The translations under genes were made by a program, and so were the position numbers. Shown here piece after piece: positions 36,677 through 45,222 of a DNA stretch of 64,000 nt. The notes below the pieces were generated by a model. That model saw only the letters and a list, made by a program, of their open reading frames with translations, was not told the DNA's origin and searched no databases. Positions within the stretch are counted from its first letter, which is position 1; each line of letters starts with the position of its first letter. Origin of the DNA: an uncultured Clostridia bacterium (GTDB taxonomy: Bacteria; Bacillota; Clostridia; TANB77; CAG-508); assembly GCA_944386365.1 (NCBI GenBank), contig CALXAT010000005.1, forward strand, positions 1 to 64,000, read 5' to 3'.

Positions 36677-37315
36677 ATGAATATTATTTTACTTATATTT
36701 TTTGCAATACCATTAGCCATTATTATATTTTCTATAGCTTTACAAAAAATACTTAAATGTCCAGCATTAGTTGCAGGAATTATATTTGCAATAGGGATTA
36801 TAATTACATTTATCATAGGGAATGTCATTATCTTGGCAGCAACTTTAGCCTATACATTTATTAGTTATATAACAGCTGTTATAACTTGTTTCGTAAGTAG
36901 ATATTGGTGTGGTAATTGCAATCAGAATTGTTGTAGAAGAAGTAGTTGTAATTGTAATACAGCCAATAATAGAAACAATGATTTGCTAACAATTAGTAGT
37001 AGATGTTCTAATAATGGAAATGGTGACCTATTAACAATTAGTAGTAATTGCGCAAATGGAAATACAAATGATTTACTTACAATTAATAGTAATAACGAAA
37101 ATGATTGTTGTCACCATAATAATAATTGTGGATGTGAAAATGATAATAATCAAGTAAGTACAATAAATGGAGTGATAAGAATTGCAGATAGTAACAACAG
37201 TAATAATAATTGTAATGGCAATAATGATGAAATCACAACTAGAATAAATGTAGTACCTAATACAGCAAATAATGGTAGAAGTGGATGTATTTGTGGTCGA
37301 TATAGGAGAAGATAA
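36677..37315 (+). CDS. Membrane-anchored Cys/Asn-rich repeat protein
   Basis: 212 residues. Residues 1-75 hold two or three hydrophobic segments. The rest is rich in Cys, Asn and Ser: WCGNCNQNCCRRSSCNC, then three imperfect repeats of N-D/G-DLLTI-S/N-S separated by Cys and Asn runs, CCHHNNNCGCEN, and a final SGCICGRYRRR. About 19 cysteines and two adjacent His could bind metal. It might be a metal-binding or spore-coat-like protein; no family recognised. AAGGAGA precedes the ATG, and a hairpin terminator follows. Confidence 0.65.
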   Translation: MNIILLIFFAIPLAIIIFSIALQKILKCPALVAGIIFAIGIIITFIIGNVIILAATLAYTFISYITAVITCFVSRYWCGNCNQNCCRRSSCNCNTANNRNNDLLTISSRCSNNGNGDLLTISSNCANGNTNDLLTINSNNENDCCHHNNNCGCENDNNQVSTINGVIRIADSNNSNNNCNGNNDEITTRINVVPNTANNGRSGCICGRYRRR

Positions 37316-37335
37316 AAATAAATATATAGAAAGTT

Positions 37336-37360
37336 AAACGACTATTTAGTCGTTTATTTT
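37336..37360 (+). terminator. Hairpin terminator after the Cys/Asn-rich gene
   Basis: AAACGACTA with TAGTCGTTT (37336-37344, 37347-37355) and a following T stretch. Confidence 0.75.
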
Positions 37361-37423
37361 CATATAATAATTGAAATTTATGACAATTTATGCTAATATA
37401 TATAATACTAAAAGGAGGAGAAA

Positions 37424-38279
37424 ATGTTAGAAATATTAGAAGATACAATTATTGATAGTGTAAAATTAATTCCGTTTTTGTTTCTTACATATTTATTGAT
37501 GGAATATATAGAACATAAAACAAAGGAAAAGACCAAAGAAACGATAAAGAAATCAGGAAAATTTCGGACCATTTATTGGAGCATTACTTGGAATTATTCC
37601 ACAATGTGGCTTTTCCGTATCAGCAACAAACTTATATGCAGCTAGAGTTATTACATTAGGTACATTAATTGCAGTCTATTTATCAACATCTGATGAGATG
37701 TTACCGATATTTTTATCAGAAGGAGTAGCATTAGATGTTATTATAAAAATATTGGTAATAAAGTTATTGATAGGCATGATTGCAGGATTCTTAATTGATT
37801 TTATAATAAATTTGAAAAACAGAGGAAAACAGGAAGAAGAGAAAATTATTGATTTATGTGAAAAAGAACATTGTGATTGTGAACATGGGATTTTTAAATC
37901 TGCATTGAAACATACCGTAAATATATTTATATTTATATTTGTTATAACATTTGTTATAAATTTAGCAATACATATTATAGGACAAGAAAATATAGCAGCT
38001 TTTATGCTTGATAGACCAATATTAGGACCAATTGTATCAGGAATTATAGGATTAATTCCAAATTGTGCTTCATCTGTTATCATCACACAGATGTATTTAG
38101 AAAATATCATATCAGTTGGAACAATGATGGCAGGATTATTAGTAGGAGCAGGTGTGGGACTAGCTGTATTATTTAGAACAAATAAAGGAATAAAGAATAA
38201 TATAAAAATTACATTATTATTATATGCAATTGGTGTTATTTCAGGAATTATATTAGAATTGATAGGATTAAATATATAA
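37424..38279 (+). CDS. ArsP-2-type putative heavy-metal exporter, split by a +1 frame change at CGG
   Basis: Skipping the C of CGG 37565-37567 joins two frames into a 284-residue integral membrane protein. Each half carries a similar motif: GPFIGALLGIIPQCGFS after the junction, and GPIVSGIIGLIPNCASS in the second half, the internal repeat of PF11449 (putative 10TM heavy-metal exporter). A cytoplasmic loop has DLCEKEHCDCEH, a cysteine/histidine cluster likely to bind metal. Without recoding the protein ends after 73 residues. AGGAGG lies upstream of the ATG. It could be an exporter of manganese or another metal; substrate unknown. Confidence 0.82.
37565..37568 (+). other. CGG +1 recoding site in the ArsP-2-type exporter (CGG A)
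   Basis: Context TTT CGG ACC; skipping C37565 gives TTT GGA CCA, Phe-Gly-Pro, restoring the conserved GP(F/I)-x-GALLG motif that is repeated later in the same protein as LGPIVSGIIG. Confidence 0.78.
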
Positions 38280-38302
38280 ATAAATGATAATGATTTATAA
38301 AT

Positions 38303-38338
38303 AAAAAAGGCTTACTAAATCTATAGTAAGCCTTTTTT
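38303..38338. terminator. Bidirectional terminator between converging genes
   Basis: A 15-bp perfect stem (38303-38317 with 38324-38338), A-run on the left and T-run on the right. It serves the exporter and the converging VirD4-like gene. Confidence 0.9.
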
Positions 38339-38380
38339 GTAATATATTATTGATATTTTTTATTTAGATAATGTTGCTAA

Positions 38381-40709
38381 TTATTTTTTTTCATTTCTTT
38401 TAAAATTAATTACGACAGCATCATCATTATCAAATAAATATTTAGAATCTGTTGTATCTGTTTGGATTGGATTTATTTCATCTCTTTCATCTTTGAAATC
38501 TAAATTTTTTAAATCAAATTTCTTTTTAGGAGAAGTATCATCTTCAGTAGCGGTTGTCACACCATCAGAGTATTTTCCAAAATCAAATATTTTAATTTTT
38601 TGTTTTTCTTTATATTTAGATTCTAGATAATTAAATCTACCAGGACCAACCATCAAACGACCACCAATATCTTTCACTTTGTAAGCACATTTTTTATCCG
38701 TCAGCATACCTTGTAATTTTCCAGGTGTAAAGTAATCAACATATGCCCATTTTACATCACCTAATTTATTAGTGTAAGACATTTTATCGGTGTCTAAATC
38801 TACTTTATAAGTCCATTCTCTGTGTGAACCAAATTCTGCTACCCACCATTTTAATTCATCTATTACGGCATTACCTGTAAATACTTTATTTGAACAGTTT
38901 GACAATATCGTATTTTTTAAGTGTTCTTTTGATTTTGTAGATCCTAATTGTGCTAAATTTTGAGCAGAGATAATTGTTCCAACACGATATTTTCTATACA
39001 TTGTGAATATTGCTTCTGTAGCTTTGCAAACAAAATCAGGGAATTCATCAATATATAAGAAATTAGGAATTCTTGTATTTTCACTACCTGGTCTTCTTAA
39101 AACAGCATTTTGCATTGATATTAAGAAGAATAAACCAAATGCTTGATGTGTTGATGAACCTAAATCTCCACGTCTCGTACATACAAAAGTGATATCCCCA
39201 TCTGCAAGTGCCTTATCAAAATCAATATTATTAAATCGATTACATAAAATAGATTTAACACCAGGTAATCTTAAAAGGTTGTCTAATTGTGTAACGGCTG
39301 CATAAATATCTTTTTCCGTTTGGCTTCTTGCAGGGCCATCTTTATAGAAACATTTTTTGAAATAGGCAAGCTGTATACTATATTTTTCTCTTAATTCTTC
39401 ATCATGTGCCAATATTTCACACATTTTTTCAATTAATTCAAAATTCGTAAACATCTTTAGCATGTCTTCCATATTTGGAAGAGCACCCTCATTCATTCTC
39501 GGATACATTTCTTTTAATAATATAGCTAAATTCTCAATTGCTTGAATAATGAAATCTTCTCTATAAGCATCTTCCATTTCATCATGAACTGTATTATACA
39601 TTGCTTTTAAAGCAGAAGAAATGGTAACAGCAGTTTTTGCTGGATTATCATATACAAAAGGATTTAATCCCATTGAATTTGGATTAGAAGGATCAATAAT
39701 ATTATATTTAAATCCATAATTATCACATACGTTAATCATATGATCAATTAATGTGTAATCAGGAGACATGATTTCTAATCCTAAATTTCTATAAACATTT
39801 TCTCCATTATATTTTCCCAAAATCATTTTCTTCATATAAGCATCAAATACAGCTTCTTTACCTTCTGTAGGAGAAAGCATTTCTAATTTAAAGTTTTCAT
39901 TCAAATAGTCATTATCATATGGTCTGTTTAGATGTGCAATACCTGTCTTTAAAGCAGTAAATCCCATCTCTTTAGAAACTTCTCTAAAAAAGTATTTTTT
40001 TTCGATATCTCTGGCAATCATTGGCTCAAAAATTAGAGAAGTCTTACCTGTTCCAGAACCACCACATACAAATAAAGATAAATACCTAGAAACTTCTGGT
40101 ATAACAATGGTCTTACCGGTAATCATCATCTGTACATAAAAATACTTCACAAGTATATACGCCTCTATCTTTCTTTTGGTCAGATAAATTTATACCTTTA
40201 TAATCCCAAATAGAACGAATTTGGTCTAAGTTATCATTAACACCAAAGTATATCCATTTAAATAATGGAAATGCTGTAACAAGTGGTAAATAAATAGAAA
40301 TAGCTATAAAAGCAGGTCTTACAATATCAGAAAAGTCAGTAATAATTTCTACATAGTTAGGAACAGATAACAATAGTAACCAAGCTCCCATATTTAGCCA
40401 TTGTGTAAACATAGAAATAGCAATAATATATAAACCTATAATATAAATATATAAAATTTGTACTTTTTTCATATTAGAGGTTGCAAACTCAGATTGTCCT
40501 GAAAAAAGAAATGCAAATATTGGACAAGCTAAAGCGAGTGTATACTGTATAGGTCCCCAATAAGAATAAGATACACCTGTAAAGATCATAAGAAGCATTT
40601 CAACAATTCTGTCTACTGCTAAATATACAGTTAATAGTGTCAATATATATGTTGCAAATGTATTTCTACTTATATTTAATTTTTTCAAAAATTTATCTAT
40701 TAGCTTCAT
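38381..40709 (-). CDS. VirD4/TraG-like coupling ATPase, split by a +1 frame change at CGG
   Basis: Two overlapping minus-strand frames join at CGG (plus 40116-40118) into 775 residues. Residues 1-150 hold about four membrane segments. After the junction come GKTIVIPEVSRYL, Walker A GGSGTGKTS (about residue 219), a long helical insert, Walker B FLYIDEFPDF and IISAQNLAQLG, typical of type IV secretion coupling proteins with a TraM-recognition domain. The C-terminal tail is Asp/Lys-rich and low complexity. No relaxase or secretion channel genes lie nearby, so it is an orphan. Without recoding the membrane part stops one codon after CGG. Confidence 0.8.
40115..40118 (-). other. CGG +1 recoding site in the VirD4-like gene (CGG T)
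   Basis: Coding-strand context TAC CGG TAA G: the zero frame ends in TAA right after CGG. Skipping the C gives TAC GGT AAG ACC, Tyr-Gly-Lys-Thr, and runs straight into the ATPase domain. The ATPase frame has its own upstream ATG (40150), so separate translation is the alternative. Confidence 0.68.
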
Positions 40710-40960
40710 TTAGATTATCCTTTCAAAAATTTAAAATCATACATATATATTATCCTACAAAATAGCTAAAAAAACAAGACTTTTAGCTAAATTTATAAAA
40801 TTTTAAATCTTCTGTACTTTATATATTTTTATTAAATAATCTCATAAAACTATGTTCTTGAAAATATTTCAAATGAAAATGCCTTTAAATAAACATAAAT
40901 TAGTATAAAAAATATATTTATGAATATACTATTAAAACAAAAAAGATTGGGAGGAATGGT

Positions 40961-41245
40961 ATGAGGGATGTATATATTCAAGAAAGTGAAATGGAAAATC
41001 TAGATGAAAGAGACAAAGAAATAGAATTAATAAAAAATATAATTCATACTAGAAAAGCGTTAAAAAATGTTGATAAAAACTTTGAATATGCTCAAGATGA
41101 ATTAGTGGATTATTATATTTATGAAATGAAAGCAAATCAAGCAAAATTAAATTATTTGATTAAAATAGCAAAAATGAAAGGCATTACTGTAGATATGATT
41201 AATGATATTAAATATAGTCTTTTAAATGAAGAAGAAGTAGGATAG
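40961..41245 (+). CDS. yaaL: YaaL-like DUF2508 protein
   Basis: 94 residues, highly charged and helical, with LIKNIIHTRKALKNVDKNFEYAQDELVDYYIYEMKANQ in two parts matching the DUF2508 pattern. In Bacillus, yaaL sits between recR and bofA; here it directly precedes bofA, which supports the name. Function unknown. TTGGGAGG precedes the ATG. The 250 bases upstream are AT-rich with no clear element. Confidence 0.8.
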   Translation: MRDVYIQESEMENLDERDKEIELIKNIIHTRKALKNVDKNFEYAQDELVDYYIYEMKANQAKLNYLIKIAKMKGITVDMINDIKYSLLNEEEVG

Positions 41246-41312
41246 GTCTATTTGTCCAATTTTTAGCATAGTAATTAATAAAAGATTTTTATGTTATGAA
41301 TTGGAGGAAAAA

Positions 41313-41573
41313 ATGGATTTAAATATTCTTACATATTTAGCTTGTATCTGTTTTATATTTATTATTGGTAGAATTTTTATTGTTCCCATAAAAAAGATAT
41401 TAAAACTGATATTAAATTCTATATTTGGTGGAATTGTTATATATGTGATTAATATAATAGGTGTCAATTTTGGATTTCATATAGGATTAAATTTTGTAAA
41501 TAGTATCATTATAGGATTACTAGGATTACCAGGAGCAGTTTGTTTAATTATTGTAAAATTATTAATAGGCTAA
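41313..41573 (+). CDS. bofA: Pro-sigma-K processing inhibitor BofA
   Basis: 86 residues with two membrane segments and the BofA hallmarks: PIKKILKLILNSIFGGIVIYVIN (with the conserved N-x-x-x-G), then GFHIGLNFVNSIIIGLLGLPG. It inhibits the SpoIVFB protease that activates sigma-K in the mother cell. ATG 41313 follows GGAGGAAA; TTG 41301 overlaps that site. The gene order yaaL-bofA is conserved in Firmicutes. Confidence 0.9.
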   Translation: MDLNILTYLACICFIFIIGRIFIVPIKKILKLILNSIFGGIVIYVINIIGVNFGFHIGLNFVNSIIIGLLGLPGAVCLIIVKLLIG

Positions 41574-41582
41574 AGGAAAAAT

Positions 41583-41738
41583 AAATCTACCATTGAAAAG
41601 TTAAATCATACCATTACAATAGGATTTTTAGAAAAAGATATAGAAACAAATTTAGAAGAATATAATAAAACTTTTGATATTGTGTTAACCAATAATACAA
41701 GTTTTAAAGAAGTTTTAAAATTAATAGATTTTAATTAG
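41583..41738 (+). pseudogene. Short open frame, possible gene remnant
   Basis: About 51 codons are open in one frame (STIEKLNHTITIG, then FLEKDIETNLEEYNKTFDIV and ending EVLKLIDFN) with coding-like composition but no start codon near a ribosome binding site. It follows bofA with a 9-base gap. It may be the 3' end of a lost gene or chance. No family recognised. Confidence 0.35.
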
Positions 41739-41808
41739 AAAATAGGAAAAGACAAAATCAGAATATTTTGATCTTGTCTTTTTTTATCTATTATATATTT
41801 CTCAAAAT

Positions 41809-43650
41809 TTACTCAACTGTAACAGATTTTGCTAAATTTCTAGGTTTATCAACATCTAATCCTTTTTCCTTTGAAATATAATATGCTAATAATTGTAAAG
41901 GAATAATTGACAGAATTGGTGAAACAAATGGACTTGTTTCAGGAATTTCTAGTACAGTATCAAACATAGATTTATCGATTTTTTGGTTGGTAATAATTAA
42001 AGTTTTTGCTCCACGCGTGATGACTTCTTGAAGATTACTAACCGTTTTTTCTACCAATGTTGGTTCTGTCATAATACCAACAACTGTTACATCTTTTTCT
42101 ATTAAAGCAATTGGTCCATGTTTCAATTCACCTGCTGCATAACTTTCTGAATGAATATAGGAAATTTCTTTTAATTTTAAAGAACCTTCTTTAGCAACGG
42201 TTTCGTCTATTCCTCTACCAATAAAAAAGATATCTTTTTCTTGATAAATTCTTTTAGAGAATTGTTTAACTATGTCTTCTAATTTTAGACATTCTTCAAT
42301 CTTTCCAGGTAAATCTAAAATTTCCTTTTTTAATTCATATAACATTTCAGAATTTTTCTCTAATATTTCTGCAAAATAAATTGCTAGTATAACAATCAAA
42401 ACCACTTGTGATGTATATGCTTTGGTTGAAGCAACTGCAATTTCTGGACCGGCATGTGTATAAATAGAATAATCTGCTTCTCTAGTAATAGAACTTCCAA
42501 TAACATTAGAAACAGCAATGGTTTTAGCTCCTTTTTCTTTAGATAATTTTAGTGCTGCAATAGTATCTGCAGTTTCTCCAGATTGAGAAATGAAAATACA
42601 TAAAGTTTTATCATCAATTAATGGGTCTCTATATCTAAATTCAGAAGCAATATCTACTTCAGTTGGAATTTTACAAAGTTTTTCCATAATATTTTTCCCT
42701 GCTAATCCAGCATGCATTGCTGTACCACAAGCCACAATATATATTTTATTTAAACTTGACAAATAATCTTTAGAGAATTTTAATTCATCAAATTCGCATT
42801 TAGTATTTTCGCTAAATTTGGCACCGATTGTTTCACGGATTGCAGTTGGTTGCTCATGAATTTCTTTTAACATAAAATCATCATAACCATTTTTTTCACT
42901 ACTAGCAGCATCCCATTCGATGCTTTGTGTTTTTTTATCAATTTTATTTAAATCTTTATCATAAAATTCAGCAGAATCTCTTGATAAAAATACATATTCT
43001 AAATCGTTTAAAAGATAAAAGTTTCTAGTAAATGATAAAATGGCAGGAATGTCTGAAGAAATATAGTTTTCATCAATTCCTTTTCCGATAACTAATGGAC
43101 TGTCTTTTCTAACAACAACCATATTGTCTGGAAAGTCTTTACAAAGAATTTCTAATGCAAAACTTCCTTTTAAATCAGAACAAGCATTTTTTACGGCTGT
43201 TAAGAATTTCATTTTTCCACTTGTTTTATTATCTTTGGTGTAATAGTAATGAATTAAATTTGGAATAATTTCTGTATCTGTATCAGAATAGAATTTGTAT
43301 CCATTATCTATTAGAAATTTTTTTAATTCATTATAATTTTCAATAATTCCATTATGAACAACACTAAAAGATTTAGCATTATCTTGATGAGGATGAGCAT
43401 TTTCTTTAGAAGGTTTTCCATGTGTTGCCCATCTAGTATGCGCAATACCGATTGTTCCTTTTAAATCAGTAATCCCTTTTAAATTATATAAATTTTTTAC
43501 TCTTCCTTTGTCCTTCATTACAACCAAACCTTCTGGTTCGATAGTTGAAATACCTGCAGAGTCATATCCTCTGTATTCTAATCTTAAAAGTCCATTAATT
43601 AAAATAGGACTCGCTTTTTGTTTTCCAATGTAACCTACAATTCCACACAT
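41809..43650 (-). CDS. glmS: Glutamine-fructose-6-phosphate aminotransferase
   Basis: 613 residues starting at the ATG ending at 43650, giving the mature-type Cys nucleophile MCGIVGYIG (the open frame runs 12 codons further, but GGAGGA fits here). N-terminal glutaminase: GIAHTRWATHGKPSKENAHPH; C-terminal SIS domains: CGTAMHAGLAGK, ISQSGETADTIAAL, SYAAGELKHGPIALI, and the terminal KPRNLAKSVTVE. It makes glucosamine-6-phosphate, the entry to peptidoglycan synthesis. It is regulated by the glmS ribozyme just upstream. Confidence 0.97.
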   Translation of the reverse strand: MCGIVGYIGKQKASPILINGLLRLEYRGYDSAGISTIEPEGLVVMKDKGRVKNLYNLKGITDLKGTIGIAHTRWATHGKPSKENAHPHQDNAKSFSVVHNGIIENYNELKKFLIDNGYKFYSDTDTEIIPNLIHYYYTKDNKTSGKMKFLTAVKNACSDLKGSFALEILCKDFPDNMVVVRKDSPLVIGKGIDENYISSDIPAILSFTRNFYLLNDLEYVFLSRDSAEFYDKDLNKIDKKTQSIEWDAASSEKNGYDDFMLKEIHEQPTAIRETIGAKFSENTKCEFDELKFSKDYLSSLNKIYIVACGTAMHAGLAGKNIMEKLCKIPTEVDIASEFRYRDPLIDDKTLCIFISQSGETADTIAALKLSKEKGAKTIAVSNVIGSSITREADYSIYTHAGPEIAVASTKAYTSQVVLIVILAIYFAEILEKNSEMLYELKKEILDLPGKIEECLKLEDIVKQFSKRIYQEKDIFFIGRGIDETVAKEGSLKLKEISYIHSESYAAGELKHGPIALIEKDVTVVGIMTEPTLVEKTVSNLQEVITRGAKTLIITNQKIDKSMFDTVLEIPETSPFVSPILSIIPLQLLAYYISKEKGLDVDKPRNLAKSVTVE

Positions 43651-43784
43651 AATAAATCCTCCATTCAAGCAATTTATGTTTATCATGATTGCTTATTATA
43701 AATTTTATTTGTTAAACCTCTAAGCATATATATAAAATAAATAATTAATATTGCAAGGGGTTTAGGAATTAAAGGTATGCAAAT

Positions 43785-43940
43785 AAAACCTATATGTATT
43801 GAGCTTTGTTACTGTATTACTACAGCTCTTTAATCAATACTCATGACCATAAGTGAAAGCCATCAGAGCATCCGCCGAATATTTCGATAACCCTGAACCT
43901 CGTCAACACAAATGAATTGTGTCCAGGCGCTAATATCTAA
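43785..43940 (-). ncRNA. glmS ribozyme/riboswitch
   Basis: Read on the minus strand the region contains the glmS ribozyme core: AGCGCCTGGAC at the cleavage end (plus 43921-43931), GTTGACGAGG, GGGTTATCGAA, and ATTCGGCGGATG, followed by a further helical part (GCTCTGATGGCTTTCACTTAT). It self-cleaves on binding glucosamine-6-phosphate and shuts down glmS expression. The spacing to the glmS start is about 140 bases. Exact ends are approximate. Confidence 0.93.
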
Positions 43941-44068
43941 TAAAATGTACACTCCTTTCCTAAAAAATTTTCTTGCATACTTTTAATTTACTGCTATTAT
44001 ATTATACTAAAATAAAAAAATAAGCAAGTCCTAGTAAAAAAATTTAAATTTGCTAGAAAAGTAAATAT

Positions 44069-44097
44069 TTGAAGAAGTAAAGAAAAAGTGATATAAT
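44069..44097 (+). promoter_or_regulatory. Strong promoter of the 44.1-kb structured RNA
   Basis: TTGAAG (44069-44074), a 17-base spacer and TATAAT (44092-44097). Transcription should start near 44104, at the first hairpin. Confidence 0.8.
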
Positions 44098-44103
44098 ATA
44101 GTC

Positions 44104-44526
44104 ATGCAACAAAGTTGCTGTACATTGAAAAATAGGTGCGATGCACCTCATATACAAACTGAGGCTGTTTCTTTAGCCTATTTTTCTTTGTACAAAAATA
44201 TAAAAAAGCCCGGTCTTGAAAGTTAGACAAGAATATATCTTTAGCCAAGGATATATTTGGGAACGAACACAGGTGGCGTGAGTAGGGAAAGGAAAAGTAT
44301 GGCTAAAGAGGTAAAAACTCTGGAAGAATTAATTGGTGAAGGAGGAACATTAGGGCTGGATTCTAGTGAAGATCCAATTGATTTTGAGGGAACTCCAAAT
44401 CAGGAGGAACATTATGGGATGAACTCTGACGAATAAGATTCATTCGCTATTCTGCCCATTTGCAGAAAGGCATCTCAGTTTGTATGAAGCAAAGCAAGTT
44501 ATCCTCATTTGGGTAACTTGCTTTTG
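44104..44526 (+). ncRNA. Unidentified structured RNA of about 420 nt with an internal short ORF
   Basis: It is bounded by a good promoter and an intrinsic terminator (stem 44491-44501 with 44514-44524). Helices seen: GCAAC/GTTGC (44106-44118); TGTACA-GAAAAATAGG with CCTATTTTTC-TGTACA (44119-44136 with 44177-44194); GGTGC/GCACC; a 12-bp long-range pairing ATACAAACTGAG (44152-44163) with CTCAGTTTGTAT (44474-44485); and ATATATC/GGATATAT. CTTTAGCC occurs twice (44171-44178, 44239-44246) and both copies can pair with GGCTAAAG at the ORF start (44301-44308). It lacks signatures I know for RNase P, tmRNA, SRP or 6S RNA. It may be a leader or a new ncRNA class. Confidence 0.6.
44299..44436 (+). CDS. 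45-residue acidic small ORF inside the structured RNA
   Basis: ATG GCT AAA GAG ... GAA TAA encodes a 45-residue acidic peptide (MAKEVKTLEELIGEGG, then LDSSEDPIDFEGTPNQ and ending MNSDE) with GGGAAAGGAAA upstream. Its codons (CTG, GGG, GAC) are richer in G and C than those of neighbours. It could be a real microprotein, or chance within a conserved RNA. The start codon region is complementary to two upstream CTTTAGCC segments. Confidence 0.4.
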   Translation: MAKEVKTLEELIGEGGTLGLDSSEDPIDFEGTPNQEEHYGMNSDE

Positions 44527-44674
44527 TAGTTAAACAAAATAAATATGTAAATAAATCTATAAAATCATTGATATTGTAAGTAATTTCATATATAATATTG
44601 TTAGCAGAAATAAATAAATGGTTATAGGTAATCCAATTTCATAAAAACCTAAATATAAAATAAGGGGAATTAAA

Positions 44675-45193
44675 ATGAATGTACTAATTAATGAATCAAG
44701 AATAGAAAAAAGATTAGAAGAAATGGCAAAAGAAATAGATAAAGATTACGAAGGAAAAGAAATTATATTAATTGGAATTTTAAAAGGTTCTGTTGTATTT
44801 ATGGTGGAACTGGCAAAAAAATTAAAAACAAAAGTACAATTTGAATTTATAGAAGTTTCTAGCTATGAGGGAACAGAAAGTACAGGAAAAGTAAAAATTG
44901 TAAAAGATATCAAGAATAGTATTGAAGGAAAGGATGTATTAATTGTAGAAGATATCATCGATACAGGAACAACTTTATCCTTTTTAAAAGATTATTTCAT
45001 GCTAAAAAAACCAAACAGTTTAAAAATTGCAACTTTACTTAGTAAACCATCAAGAAGAACAAAAGAATTAGATGTAGAATATATTGGTTTTAAAATCGAA
45101 GATAAATTTGTAGTAGGATATGGTTTAGACTATAATCAAAATTATAGAAACTTGCCATATATTGGTTATGTTGAAAGTGAAGAAGAATTTTAA
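44675..45193 (+). CDS. hpt: Hypoxanthine phosphoribosyltransferase
   Basis: 172 residues with IILIGILKGSVVFMVEL and the PRPP-binding motif VLIVEDIIDTGTTLS, then a C-terminal KFVVGYGLDYNQNYRNLPYIG. It salvages hypoxanthine and guanine to IMP and GMP using PRPP. GGGGAATT precedes the ATG. No purine-riboswitch consensus is visible upstream. It is 29 bases before uvrC. Confidence 0.95.
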   Translation: MNVLINESRIEKRLEEMAKEIDKDYEGKEIILIGILKGSVVFMVELAKKLKTKVQFEFIEVSSYEGTESTGKVKIVKDIKNSIEGKDVLIVEDIIDTGTTLSFLKDYFMLKKPNSLKIATLLSKPSRRTKELDVEYIGFKIEDKFVVGYGLDYNQNYRNLPYIGYVESEEEF

Positions 45194-45222
45194 CGGAATT
45201 TATTAGATAACGAGGGAAAAGA

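Noticed and set aside
7694..40118. CGG reassigned to another amino acid as a normal triplet (as known for Gln or Trp in other bacteria)
   Set aside because: At all six sites the frame must also shift by one to continue the protein; simple reassignment leaves the downstream frame broken.
7694..40118. Random pseudogene decay or homopolymer sequencing error as the cause of the six frame breaks
   Set aside because: All six are the same event (extra C before GG, in frame) and none is in a homopolymer; downstream sequence is undamaged. A systematic artefact is still possible and is listed as a test.
44104..44526. RNase P RNA, tmRNA, SRP RNA, 6S RNA, T-box or purine riboswitch
   Set aside because: The signature segments I know for these (for example GAGGAAAGTCC, a tRNA-like CCA end, a T-box sequence, the purine core) are absent.
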